Positions 43,591 to 54,046 of a stretch of DNA of 64,000 nt are shown here, in pieces. The first letter of the stretch is position 1; the number at the start of each line of letters is the position of its first letter. The stretch is from Neoceratodus forsteri (lineage: Eukaryota; Chordata; Ceratodontiformes; Ceratodontidae), in contig CM057451.1 of the NCBI GenBank assembly GCA_016271365.2, forward strand, positions 494,687,501 to 494,751,500, written 5' to 3'. The notes beneath the pieces are model-generated. The model was not told the DNA's origin, did no database searches, and saw only the letters and a list, made by a program, of their open reading frames with translations. The translations under genes were made by a program, and so were the position numbers.

Positions 43591-43600
43591 GAATAAAAAG

Positions 43601-45208
43601 CAATTACCAAGGGTGGTTAGTTTCACCTCCCACATAATTAAGCAAAAGTGCACGTTTGTTGCAGATATCAAGTACAATATAGAATTTCTCACACAGCTCG
43701 CAGTTGAAGAAAATAGTGTGTCCTTCCAGGTCCAGAAAATGTGCTTTGTATTGTATTAGAAATTGTATTAGAAATAGATATTGTATTAGAAATTTTGATT
43801 CTTGTTTTGTTGTCATTCTTTGATTGTTTTGTTTATTTTATTTCAAGAAAAATTTCCCTACTCTTGCAATAGTGGGAGACTCTGGCTGTCTAGCAAAGAT
43901 GGCTGACCAGGAGGACAATGGAGAAGCAGCTCCAGGTATGGGGAAGAAAGCCTACTCCCCATTACCTTTCTCATAGAGGTTATGACATAGATTAGCTTGT
44001 TAGAATCAGCAGAAGCACATAATTTGGAGACAGCAGATACAGAAAGTACTGCTTTGGCAACAGCAACAAGTTTCATCAGCTGAAGTGGTTAACAGAGTAT
44101 AGTTATGAGGAGGAATGCTTAAAAGATGCCTTGGAAAATAAGAAAACAGTATCTACTATCCCTTCTGGCTGAAGAAGAAGCCAACTACCCAAAGGATAAG
44201 GAAAAATTGCAGTTTTTACACAGCAACCAGAGAATGCAGCAAGAGGCAATGAATACTGCTGAAAAACAGCTGAGAACTGTCAGCAGTGATGATGCTGCAG
44301 CATCAAAGAAGCCACCACCAGCATAGTCAAATACAGAGGTGTGGAATCATGAAACAAATATTTTCATTTTCATTTCATTTTATTTTTTACCAGGAAATGA
44401 CTGGGCGCAGTCCTTTTTCAGTCACACCTGACAGAGAAAATACAGTACATCAACAAAGACAATAAACTTACACAAACCATATCAGCATTAAATAGCACAA
44501 GTACATAAATTATTCTTATGATAAGAATCAGTCAATAAAATTTTCAAATGTTTTTAGCAGTCTAAGTTATAGATGATAAGCTATTCAAAAGTGTTGGAGG
44601 ATACCATGTGAAAGATTGTTGGGTTATAGCTAACTTTGGCAAGGCTGGATAAAAAGTAAATCCATTTTTGCTGGGTTGAATACATGCCATTATGTCTAGT
44701 AAACTTATCAAAAGACAGGAGGCAAAGAACTATGATAAATTGTATAAGCAAACACTGCTGCAGTATACTCAGTTAGTTGTACGGGCAAATATTCATTTTC
44801 TTGTACAATAGAGAAGTAACATTGATTCCACTAATGCTAGAAACAACATGGTTAAAAATGTTAAGGACAAGGACAATTCAGAAAAAGTAGTGTAGCTGAA
44901 CAACAGAGCCTGACGCCACAGGAGAGTTCCTGCCTTACTGAACTGCAACAAGAACAGAGGAGCAGTGGGACTCTCAGACCTGTACCCAAGACAAAACAAA
45001 AGAGAAAGCTAAATTGATTTTACCTAAGCAAAGAATGGGACATGGAAAATCTTTAGATTACTTTTGGGAAAAGGCAAACATAACACCAGCTGACTACCCA
45101 CCAAAAGACTAGACGCCTGACATAGCACTTCAGGGGGCCGTCTAGTACAATGATCAAGCAGGGAAATAGCATCTGCTGCCTTGTCATGACAACTTCCAAA
45201 AATACTTA
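43601..45208 (+). mobile_element. Tx1-like LINE (copy c), 5' region
   Basis: Non-coding or weakly coding DNA leading into ORF1 at 45,209. It contains a 66-codon Lys/Glu-rich ORF (44,126-44,326) and, at about 44,351-44,480, a minus-strand L2-type 3' tail. That tail has the stem-loop GACTGGGCGCAGTC (44,399-44,412) next to CCTGGTAAAAAATAAAATG. The exact 5' end of the Tx1-like element is not visible. Confidence 0.45.
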
Positions 45209-46967
45209 ATGGAAGGTAAGCAATTTCCTGCTCCTGTCTCTACAGATAACACAGTACCAGACACTGCAAAAGAACAATTTGCTAACTTAATTGTTCTGGG
45301 TCCTGAGAATAGCAATACTGTTCCCCCCCAACAGATAAAAATGCTGACACCCAATATTAAGTCTGCAACTCAACAAAAATCTGAAATGGTTAAGAATACC
45401 AAAGCAGTGAATAAATAAATGAACGTTGTTGGGAATGAGGAACAGTTTAATATGAGTAGTGACTTTACTAGCACTCAGGATTTAAATACCATGGATGCTA
45501 GCATGGAGATTAATTTAAGCACCAATGCTGACACTATTAATGATGAAATTAACACTGAACCAGTAACAGACAATGTGTCTGCTGGTGAAGGTACCAGTAC
45601 AGGGATAAGCTGGGCAGACAGAGTAAAACAAGATAATGGTGCAGGAAATTTCCAGAGCCATAACACACCAGGGATGACACAACAAGAATCAGCACAGAAA
45701 TGGAGATGCTTTAGAAGGGCAGAATTATTTTCAAATACACCTGTACTAGTGCAAAGAAGGAACGCAGTAAAACATGTTTACAGAGGAGGACTTGAAACAC
45801 CGCCAGAAAGATCATATGTAGGAAAAGCTCTCCTGAAAGACTCTATGCATTATTTTTGTAATGAGATCTATGCTTTAATACATACTCGGGTGATGTAGTC
45901 TTTGATATCAGGTTTAAAACTACTCAAACTTGGACCGTTTCTGGTTCTGAAGGTACAATACTTCAAAAAATACACCACTGTGGATACCTTTCCGAGCCAT
46001 AACTTTAACTGAGCTGGCGATATGGACAGTCACTATTATCTTTAAAAATGAAGAGGTAAATGTTTATGACATCAAATATTGGCTAGCCCAAAGGTGTGAC
46101 TTCATAGGTGAACCCGAACCAATAATGGATGATGAACAGATTTGGAGTGGAACTGGAAATTCAAAGTAAAACTTAGACATGGCTCAGTGGGACTACAACA
46201 CCTTCCAAGCATTTTTTCTGGGATGGGATAGAGGACAATGTTTTTATCCAGGACAGCCAAAGACATGCTTAAAATGTGGGTCAGATAACCACCTAAGTAA
46301 TGCATGTGACAAAGTATGGTGCAACCTTTGTTTGGAGTTTGGGCTTGTCAGCACTCAATGTACCAATGACTTCCGATGCAATCTATGTGAAGAGGTGGGA
46401 CATTCTTACAGAACTTGTAAATGGCCTACACATGACTGTGATGACAGGTCTCACCCAGATATTTTTCTGAATACTGCCTTGAGCCTTAGTCTAAAAAAGG
46501 AGCAAGAAGTGGCATAACTACTGGCACAAGCAGTAGAAATGGATGCAGAGGAAGATATTGCAGCTGAGAAAGAGGACATGGAAATAGTAACATCCCCCTC
46601 AAATACAGAGCATGCTCAAACAAAGGAAACAGTACAATCAGCACAAACTATAGTTATTCAGTCAGGCAAAAGAAAAAAATATGCAGTAATTACTACAGAA
46701 TCACTTGGAGCACACGAGGAGGACATTATGCCACCACCTGATATGACAATAGTAACCAGAAAAAGAACATTGAGAAGACAACAACCTAGGCCCAAACTGT
46801 CTCGCCCGAACCCAAAATCAACACACATACCATTAGAAAATAAATATGAAGTACTGAAAACAAAAAGTGGGGACTCAGATGGCAGCCTAGAATCTGAATC
46901 ATCAGCCATTCAGTCTTCTCAGCATCCTGTGTCAACAGATACTGACGAACCATCAACATCCATCTGA
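45209..46967 (+). pseudogene. Tx1-like LINE ORF1 with CCHC zinc knuckles
   Basis: Frame-shifted ORF1 (45,209-45,418, 45,419-45,898, 46,179-46,517, 46,539-46,967). The central part is acidic and Thr/Asn-rich and holds GISWADRVKQ; the distal part carries three zinc-knuckle motifs: CLKCGSDNHLSNAC (C-x2-C-x4-H-x4-C), CNLCLEFGLVSTQC (His replaced by Leu) and CNLCEEVGHSYRTC (intact). Three consecutive gag-like knuckles are typical of ORF1 of the Tx1 branch of L1-like LINEs. The protein would coat element RNA. The basic tail contains KRTLRRQQPRPK. Decay: at least four shifts or stops, and one knuckle lost. Confidence 0.8.
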
Positions 46968-47094
46968 ACAGCTTGAAAACAAAGAAGAAAACTGAAGATG
47001 AGCACTAGAAGAGCCCGGCGACCTTGACCCTAAACTTCTCTACCTCTCAGCCCCTGCTATTGCCTACCCTCTCTCTCTCTCTCTAATTCTAAAT

Positions 47095-48058
47095 CTCTCC
47101 TTTATGTCTTCTTCCATCCATACGCCCTGGAAACATGCGGTGGTCCTCCCTCTCCCTAAGAGTAGCTATCCTTCCTACCCTGCCAACTATCACCCAATCT
47201 CCCTCCTCCCCACCCTTGCTAAGCTCCAAGAACACCTGGTCCTCTCTCAACTGACCTCTTTTCTTGCTGACTCCTCCTCCTTCTTCACTCCATTCCAATC
47301 TGGTTTTCAGAAGAACCACCTCCCTCCTTAGGCTCACTGACTCTATCCTTACCGGAATGGACAATGGCCTCATCACCTCTGCATCTTTGATGACCTCACT
47401 ATAGCTTTTGACACAGTATCCCATGCCCTCCTTTTCAAATCCCTTACGAGCTGCTGGTTTGTCTACTGCTACTCTTACCTGGTTTAGAGCATACTGCACA
47501 GGCAGAACACAATCAGTCAGGATTCAGAATGCAATCTCTCTGGCCCTCCCAATCTCCACAGGAGTCCCACAGGGCTCTGTGCTCAGCCCCATCCTTTTCT
47601 CCATCTTCCTAAATGACCTTCCATCAGTCTGCTCCCCCTCCTATTCTATCCATATGTATGCCGATGACACCATCTTGTTTAACCTCTGGAAAAAACACCA
47701 TTGATGTAGCAGCCACTCTTCAGCATGACTTCCACCAGGTTCAGCTCTGGTTTACCTCACATCAACTATTACTAAATGCCAAAAAGACAGACTCCATCAC
47801 CTTCAGCACTAGGCAGAGACTCTCTAGGCTCCACCCCTTACCCTCTTTCCACACTCTTGATGGGACAATCCTTGTTGGACACCCCCTCTTTCAGATACCT
47901 TGGGGTTTGGCTGGACCAACACCTCAGCTTCTCTGGTCACATTAATGCCATTCTGAAAAAACTGCACCCCAAGCTTGGAGCCCTTTAGAGGAACCATAGT
48001 TGCATCCCTCCTACGGCCCAGCAAGAACTTGTCCAGAAGATGATCCTCCCCATTTTTG
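47095..48058 (+). pseudogene. L2-like RT, part 1 (copy C)
   Basis: Reads SSSIHTPWKHAVVLPLPKSS, YHPISLLPTLAKLQEHLV, PFQSGFQKNHLPP, AFDTVSHALLF (first Asp block), STGVPQGSVLSPILFSIFLND, HMYADDTILFN (YADD intact), FRYLGVWLDQHLSFSGHI and QQELVQKMILPIF. Shifts occur at about 47,330, 47,400, 47,695 and 47,840, plus a stop after PKLGAL. The last block runs to the edge of the satellite element at 48,058. Confidence 0.85.
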
Positions 48059-49893
48059 TGCTTGCGCACTTGCGCAGCCAACATCTTGCGGTAATGCAGA
48101 TTTGGAGGCACGGTCGCTGTTGGGCAAATGCAGGGCATGCACCAGTAGGTGCATCCCTCATTCCCCAAACAGCCTGCATGCCAGTGCCACACCATGCATA
48201 CTAATATGGCGAGCACATCTAAAGGAAAGGTCCGCTGCAATGCGAGCAAAGTACATCACATGCGGCTGACCTTCCTACATGCTTCACCAGCTACAAACAT
48301 GGCAGCACAGTGGCCGCTAAACTGCCGACTTCAGGGGTGCCCAGTCCCCCGATCGGCTTACCCTGCCCCTCAAGTATGTGCTGATGGGGGAGCCCACTCC
48401 CTGTTGGCAGAATCTGCCCCCCTCCTTTTTTGCTTGCCGGGGATGCCCAATCCTCCTCGGCTCATGCCCCTGCTTTGTTGTTTGCTGACGGGGTGCCCAA
48501 TCCCGATCGGCATCGATCCCCTTTCCCACTTTAATGTGCCAACAGGGAGCCCACTCCTGTCGGCATAATGTCTCCTTCTGTGTTGGCCAGGGTGCCCAAT
48601 CCCCGTTGGCTACTGTACCCCCCCAAAAAGGAAACCACCTGTAAAAAAGAAAACCGTCCGCAATGTTTTTTTTTTACCACCAGTAAACTGAAAACAATCC
48701 CTCATAGTCATCCTACCCACCACCTGCACCCACCCACTGTGCACCCTGCCTCCCCACACCACCCCCTCACCCCATACTTACCTCCAGAGCTCGGTGCAAT
48801 GATCTTCGGTTGAGCAGGAACACGTCTGTGCTCTTCAAAGCCGACTATGAACTGAGGCAATGCCGATAAACTGTATGATGGAATAAATAGGGTTTTTCAA
48901 CTTTGATACATATCTCGGGCATTTTTGGAATTGTTGCACAAATTTTCAACATGGGGTTTTGGGACCCTCTCATGAATCCTGCACTGTTATGACATTAATC
49001 GGTCCCGAAGATGATTTCACAGTTACTCGCTGGAATCACCTTTCGGGACTGATCTACAAGGACAGTGGCGAGTGTTCATGGTGAGCTCTCAAAAAGCCTA
49101 TGTTACAAATTTAATTGAAAATTCAAAAATGGCTGTTCTGGCGTCGTTGTGCAGTTGTTACACTGCTCATAACTTCACGAATTCACAATATTTTCCTGCC
49201 AGATTTTCCAACATTGTCATTTTTCTACACCTCCTTGTGAACAGTACAGCTGTCATTTTTCACATGCTGGCCGAAATGTGTTTCCGCACTTTTGGTGCAC
49301 AATACCGTGGTTGCTGTGGGAAATCAGTGTTTGGGGCAGATTATGAAAATGACAGTGACACTGTTCATGAGCAGAGGTGCTAAAATGCCTATGTTGAAAA
49401 TCTGGCGATGATACTCCATAAAATGACTGTGTTATGAGCATGCATTGAGCAGTTTGCATGCACGCTCATAACGTTATGCATTTGTAATATTTTCACTCTG
49501 GATTTTCACCATTGGCATTTTTCCACACCTCTTGATGAACAGTACAGCTGTCATTTTACATATCCTGCCTGAAATGTGTTTTTGCACTTCCAGCACAGAA
49601 TAGTGCAGTCGCTGTGCAAAATCACTTTTTGGGACAGTTTGAGGAAATGACAGTGACACTGTACATAAGCAGAGGCACTAAAATGCCTATTTTGAAAATT
49701 TGGTGCTGAAACTCCAGAAAATGACTGTTACAAGTGTGCATTGCATTTCACCCACCCTTGCAAGTTCGCAAATTTGCAATATTTACATGCCACATTTTCA
49801 CCACTGCCATTTTTTACACCTCCTTATGAACAGTACAGCTGTCATTTTTCACATCCTGCCAGCGTGATAACATTCGGCATTGACAAATGCTTG
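48059..49893 (-). repeat. Composite palindromic-satellite element, copy 2
   Basis: Minus-oriented relative to copy 1. Flanked by TGCTTG (48,059-48,064 and 49,888-49,893), and the LINE frame joins across it (QKMILPIF then VDYCDVVYG). On the minus strand: an array of the dyad monomers (49,860-48,950), the 70-nt exon-like module (48,851-48,782) ending AG|GTAAGTATGG, then a G-rich segment with several GGGGATTGGGCACCC-type repeats spaced by GCCGAC/GCCAAC (48,620-48,320). About 300 bp (48,655-48,955) match 33,610-33,910 closely on the opposite strand. Confidence 0.8.
48782..48851 (-). other. Exon-like 70-nt module in satellite copy 2
   Basis: Preceded by TGCCTCAG and followed by GTAAGTATGGGGTG (48,781-48,768 on the minus strand). 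The same length as in copy 1, sharing GCTTTGAAGAG--CAGACGTGTTCC and GAAGATCAT. Translation of both in one frame gives F-x-x-x-F-E-E-x-R-R-V-P. Function unknown. Confidence 0.45.
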
Positions 49894-50450
49894 TTGACTA
49901 CTGTGATGTAGTCTATGGTGCTGCTCCCATATCTTCCCTTACCAGACTGGACTCTCTTTCAACTCCTTCTGTCAATTAATTCTTGATGCCCAATCTCAAA
50001 CCCTTCATTGTGACCTTTACAGGTGCCTGTTCTCCCCCCACTTAATAACAGATGCCTGGCTCACTGTGCCAAGCTAACCTAAACTTTGGCTTGGTGTGCT
50101 TCCTTCCTACCTTTCATGCTCCTTCCTCCCCCACTGCCTTCCTCCCAATCCCTCAGATCCTCTGACATTCGCACCCTGCTAGTCCCCATAATATCAGCCT
50201 CATCAGCCAGTCAGACTTCTCCCATCACTTCCCAAATATCTGGAACTCTCCCACCTCAAATATGACCTCCTCCTCCTCCTCCTGCTCCCTTGCCTCTGCC
50301 TTGCTAACTTTCTGTCTGCTAGCTGCTCCTGCTACAATCCTCCTTAACTGTTCCCCTAGAGCCTGCTTCAGTTTCATGCCCACCTCTTTCCTGTAAAACC
50401 CTCCTCTTATATCCTCGTCCAGCACCCCTTCCTTTCCACCTTACTCCCAC
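49894..50450 (+). pseudogene. L2-like RT thumb/C-terminus (copy C), part 2
   Basis: Opens VDYCDVVYGAAPISSLTRLDSL, the conserved D-Y-C-D-V-V-Y block of CR1/L2-type LINEs, in register with the end of part 1. It continues into Pro/Ser-rich sequence around SQSDFSHHFPNIWNSP and ends FFYLKTLLLYPRPAP, like the basic LKTLL close of L2-type ORF2. Some stops. Confidence 0.8.
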
Positions 50451-51431
50451 CCCCATTGTCTCCACTGTGTACCACCTTACTCTTACTACTCACTCACCAT
50501 TGCTTGACCTAGGCCCCTGGTAGGGTTCTCTGCATCCTGGAGGGGTCCAGAACCTAAGCAAACACCATCCTCACCTCTTACTCCCACATCATTCTTTCCT
50601 GAAAGGGCTGTGTCTCAGCCCCTCTTCTCTCCCACCTCCCTCTCTCTTGGTCCTTTTGAAGCCAACTCCCCATTGCTGCCTACTTCCCTCCTATCATGCT
50701 CTATCTCTGCTGCCTACAACCTGCTTCCCTTCTGTCGTGGTCTGCCTCTGCCTTGCGCAGGCAGGGTCCACAGCATACTGGAGGGGCCAGGCCCTGGTGG
50801 ACCCTTCTTTTCCCCTCTCTTCCCTTCTGACATGCTCAAACTTCCACTGCCTACAACCTGCTTCCCTCCTGTTTATCCTTGACTCCACCTTGCACAGTCA
50901 GGGTCCCCAGCATTTGAAGGGTCAGGCTCTGGCAGACCCTTCTCCTCCACCCTTGCCTTTCCCTCCTCCAAATCCCTCCTTTCCACCCCTCTGCTCTCTG
51001 CCTATATGCCCCAACCCACCCACCTTTCCCCACTTCCTTCCTAACCATAGCTATCGGCAAACTCCTAATCTCTAATGCACTTATAGTCAATGCCACATTT
51101 GTTGCACCTTGCAAATTTTTGTTCTATCTGTGTCTCTCCACACAATCTTGCCCTAGATCAACATCCTTGTATTCTAGCCAGTCATTTACTAACTGCAAAG
51201 CTATGTCCCACCAAGTGTTTGCTAAAGATATTTGTGCTATCATATCTATCTAGTTCAAGGCCATTAGCATTATATCCATCTAGTTCATACCTGTTAGCAT
51301 TCCTCCTTTTCATTCCTTCTGTATAGTCTGCTCACTTTATTGAATGTAATCAAATTGTATATCTATATTGTGTACCAAATCTCTGTATATGATCCTCATG
51401 TTCCCCTACCCCCCAGGTCGCACCGGGAGAT

Positions 51432-51447
51432 GAGCAACTTGTTGCTC
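51432..51447 (+). other. Conserved 3' stem-loop of the L2-type LINE tail
   Basis: GAGCAA-CTTG-TTGCTC, perfect 6-bp stem, 40 bp before the A-rich end. In L2-clade elements (for example UnaL2) a 3' stem-loop is the RT recognition signal. Confidence 0.6.
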
Positions 51448-51487
51448 AGCATGCCTTCCTGGTGAAACATTTCAGTAAAAAAATAAA

Positions 51488-51639
51488 GAGGCAGTAAATC
51501 TGATAAAAGAACTTAAAGGAAAGGATGATATACAAAATAATATATTTATAAATGGCTACATCCCTCACAGTAGCAATTTTCAACAAGAACAGCATAGAAA
51601 ATGTAAAAGACAAAGTTTAATTTTTTCTATTTTTAAAGA
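51488..51639 (+). pseudogene. Tx1-like ORF2 start (copy c), segment 1
   Basis: Reads EAVNLIKELKGKDD and ends KCKRQSLIFSIFK immediately before the inverted-repeat element. Joining through one copy of TTTAAAGA gives IFSIFKDLNYDIYLVQET, the opening of an L1-clade endonuclease with its conserved Q-E-T block. This sets the boundary and shows that the two segments were contiguous. Confidence 0.75.
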
Positions 51640-52593
51640 GCCACTGACACAAAAAGTGCTACATTGCAGAATCTGAATAAGCATGCCCCAGTAAATCTCA
51701 TACCAAAAACTAGATTTCTGCATTACTTCATTTTAAGGTTATGAGCTATTTCGTAACCCTGATTTCACTACCTGTTCAAAACATCCTGTATCAGTGAAGA
51801 ACTGATGATGATGTCATCCCAGAACCTCACAGTCTAGTATTCCCAGTCAGCAAGCTTATAGGACCTGTTTTTCCAAAGTTTTAAAGATCATGTGCAATAG
51901 TTGTCTAAAGTAAAACAAGCAGCACCATTCAAAACACATTGTTATAAGAACTATATGTGCTTCAGATTTTGTAACAAAGTTGACAAAATTGTGTTTGCAA
52001 TTCCTTCTTGTGTGATCCATTTCTCAAGGGTTGCTGGATGCTGAGTCAGCATGCCTCCAAGCTGCTGAAGCCATTTGGAGTGCTACTCTACTGTGCCTGT
52101 TAGGAAGATGTATTGCTGCTTTTATTGTAATGTTGGTAACTTCACTGCTGTTTGTCAGTGTCTGCCTTATAGTATGTTTTAATAGGGCCTTATGTGTGCT
52201 AATTCCTACTAGGGGTAGAAGTGTTGGCTCTGGTAAAATGATCATTTTAATTTAGAGTAGAACATAGATGAGCCTGAATGTATGTGAAAACAGGCGTGAT
52301 TGTGAGAACACATTGTGCTGGCTAAATTAGAAACTCTAGTAAGTTTTCAAAACAACATTACCTCTCCCACCCCATTGACAAGGAAGTGGAATAATTCTTA
52401 AAAATTGCCTCAACTGAAATGCTAGGTGTGAATGATCTCAGCCTTTCACCACATCAGCAACTTATTCAGTGTGCAAACCTCACAACAGTGTGCTATGACC
52501 CAGCAACCCTGGAAAAGGACAACAACAAAAAGACACATATATAAAATATTGTCAGCTTTGTTACAAAACCTGAAACATCGTTTTTAAAGCAAT

Positions 52594-54046
52594 TTTTTTT
52601 TTTTTTGCCATTAACTCTTTATTCAGTTTTAGTTACAGGGATATCCTTCGAACATACACCAAATCTATCAGCATTAATACATGTAAATAAACATTCCGTA
52701 ACAGGTGACCCTGCAACAACCCCCCCATCCCCCACCCAACCCAATTCCCCCACCCTCCCAGCACAAGTCTCAGGAGATAGGATAATTTCAGTCCAAACAG
52801 TGTTGCATACCTCAGCTAGAATAACAAGCATAAAAGGGACCCCAAATTTTTTTGAACCTGGAGAGCTTATTCTGAAGGATAGCCGTCATCCTCTCAATCC
52901 TCAAACAGGCTAACAACTCCTCCAGCCACTCTGTATAACTTAGTACCACCGAGTCCTTCCAATGCCTGAGTACCACTCTCTTAAGCGTAGCCACAATCAG
53001 GACTATATAAAACCTCCTACTCTTAACAGGAATACCCGAGACATCTCCCAATAAGCATATCTCTGGTGAGAAAAGATCCCCGAGACCCAGCAACGGATTA
53101 ACCCTCCTTTTAATATCTCCCCACAATGGAGCTATTTTCGGGCACTGCCAAAAAATGTGCATCAAGTCTCCTTCCTCTCCTTGGCACCTAAAACACCTCG
53201 AGTCCTTCGCCAGCTTCAGCCGTTCCAATTTCTGTGGGGAATAAAAAATGTTATGAAGGATTTTAAACTGCATAAGCCTCAATCTGTCCTGTAACAAACA
53301 TTTATGACAATTCACCCATAGCTTCCTCCAATTAAGTGCCAAATTTGGGAAAACAGAAGTCCAGTACGAACCCTGGATGGGATTAGAGGAATATGCCCAA
53401 TCAAATAGTACCCTGTAAATTTTCAAAATCACATGCCTTAACCCTACCAATGGCCCCAGCCCATCACAAAATTCCACTCTCGGTTTCTGCACTACCCCGT
53501 TACCCAATTGGGCGATCATAAGGTGTCTAACCTGATAAATCTTGAAAATAGCCTTAGTGGGTAGCCCAAATCTACTCAATATGACATCAGAAGGGAGAAC
53601 CATTCCCTCTGCTGAGAGAAGGTCCCTCACACGGCACTCCTCGGGTAAGGGTAACCAAGAATAGTCCAGCATCCTACCATCTAGTACAAAACGTGGGTTT
53701 CCCCAAATTGGCTGTGCCCAATCCATAAAATGATCATACCGAAGAAAGCCAGAGAGTTGAACATGAGCTCTCACTGCGGTCCCAATTGGTGAGTTGCGCA
53801 GCTGAGGGGGCAACCATTTTGGCTTGAGATAGAGTAGGGCCTCCGGCCTCAGACCAGCATCCCTGATCAAAGTAAGTTCTACCTGTAGCCAAAGCGGTGT
53901 ATAGGCAAATTGTTCTGAGTCATCTCTTCCTTTCACCCATCTTAAATATTTACTGGCGTGAGCTGCCCAATAATATAGTGCAAAATGCAGAAGTCTAAGT
54001 CCACCCATCCCCTTAGGCGTCGCCAGCTTCGAGTAGGCCATACGTA
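52594..54046 (-). mobile_element. Recent 5'-truncated L1 insertion (1,453 bp)
   Basis: Perfect 13-bp duplications TTTTTAAAGCAAT (52,581-52,593 and 54,047-54,059) flank it. The minus-strand 3' end is a poly(A) run (T-run 52,592-52,606). The coding part is open from the truncation point to its stop. It sits in the right arm of the inverted-repeat element, so it is younger than that element. 3' UTR about 220 bp. Confidence 0.92.
52812..54041 (-). CDS. L1 ORF2 C-terminal region, 409 codons intact
   Basis: An open frame from the 5' truncation to a stop at 52,812. It starts just after the RT, with KLATPKGMGGLRLLHFALYY (the G-G-L block that follows RT in L1 ORF2). It ends with the Cys-rich motif CFRCQGEEGDLMHIFWQCPKI (C-x2-C-x7-H-x4-C; about residues 286-306), the L1-type zinc knuckle thought to bind RNA. 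No stop or shift in 1.2 kb indicates a recent insertion from an active source. The Met at 54,041 is internal to ORF2, not a true start. It lacks endonuclease and RT, so it cannot act alone. Confidence 0.9.
   Translation of the reverse strand: MAYSKLATPKGMGGLRLLHFALYYWAAHASKYLRWVKGRDDSEQFAYTPLWLQVELTLIRDAGLRPEALLYLKPKWLPPQLRNSPIGTAVRAHVQLSGFLRYDHFMDWAQPIWGNPRFVLDGRMLDYSWLPLPEECRVRDLLSAEGMVLPSDVILSRFGLPTKAIFKIYQVRHLMIAQLGNGVVQKPRVEFCDGLGPLVGLRHVILKIYRVLFDWAYSSNPIQGSYWTSVFPNLALNWRKLWVNCHKCLLQDRLRLMQFKILHNIFYSPQKLERLKLAKDSRCFRCQGEEGDLMHIFWQCPKIAPLWGDIKRRVNPLLGLGDLFSPEICLLGDVSGIPVKSRRFYIVLIVATLKRVVLRHWKDSVVLSYTEWLEELLACLRIERMTAILQNKLSRFKKIWGPFYACYSS

Larger units (their letters stand above)
38718..43600 (-). 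mobile_element. CR1 copy 4, near full length (5' UTR, ORF1, ORF2, 3' tail)
   Basis: Runs on the minus strand from a 5' UTR with tandem ~153-bp units (43,590-43,270) through ORF1 (42,653-41,703) and ORF2 (41,560-38,960) to a 3' UTR. It ends GGCCAAGCGGTCCTTATCTGCC and ATTCTATGTTTCTATGTTTC (38,742-38,718). Octamer 3' repeats of (NTTCTATG) and an esterase-bearing ORF1 define the CR1 clade. All parts are in order, so this is the reference copy for the family in the window, though frameshifted in both ORFs. Confidence 0.88.
46995..51487 (+). mobile_element. L2-like LINE (copy C), interrupted by satellite copy 2
   Basis: RT in 47,095-48,058, resumption at 49,894 and 3' UTR to about 51,487. The 3' end reads CCAGGTCGCACCGGGAGATG, then the stem-loop GAGCAACTTGTTGCTC and CCTTCCTGGTGAAACA, followed by A-rich AAAAAAATAAAG. 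It is itself inserted between ORF1 and ORF2 of the Tx1-like LINE. The 5' boundary is approximate. The 3' UTR has a ~180-bp degenerate repeat around GCCTACAACCTGCTTCC (50,712 and 50,851). Confidence 0.8.
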
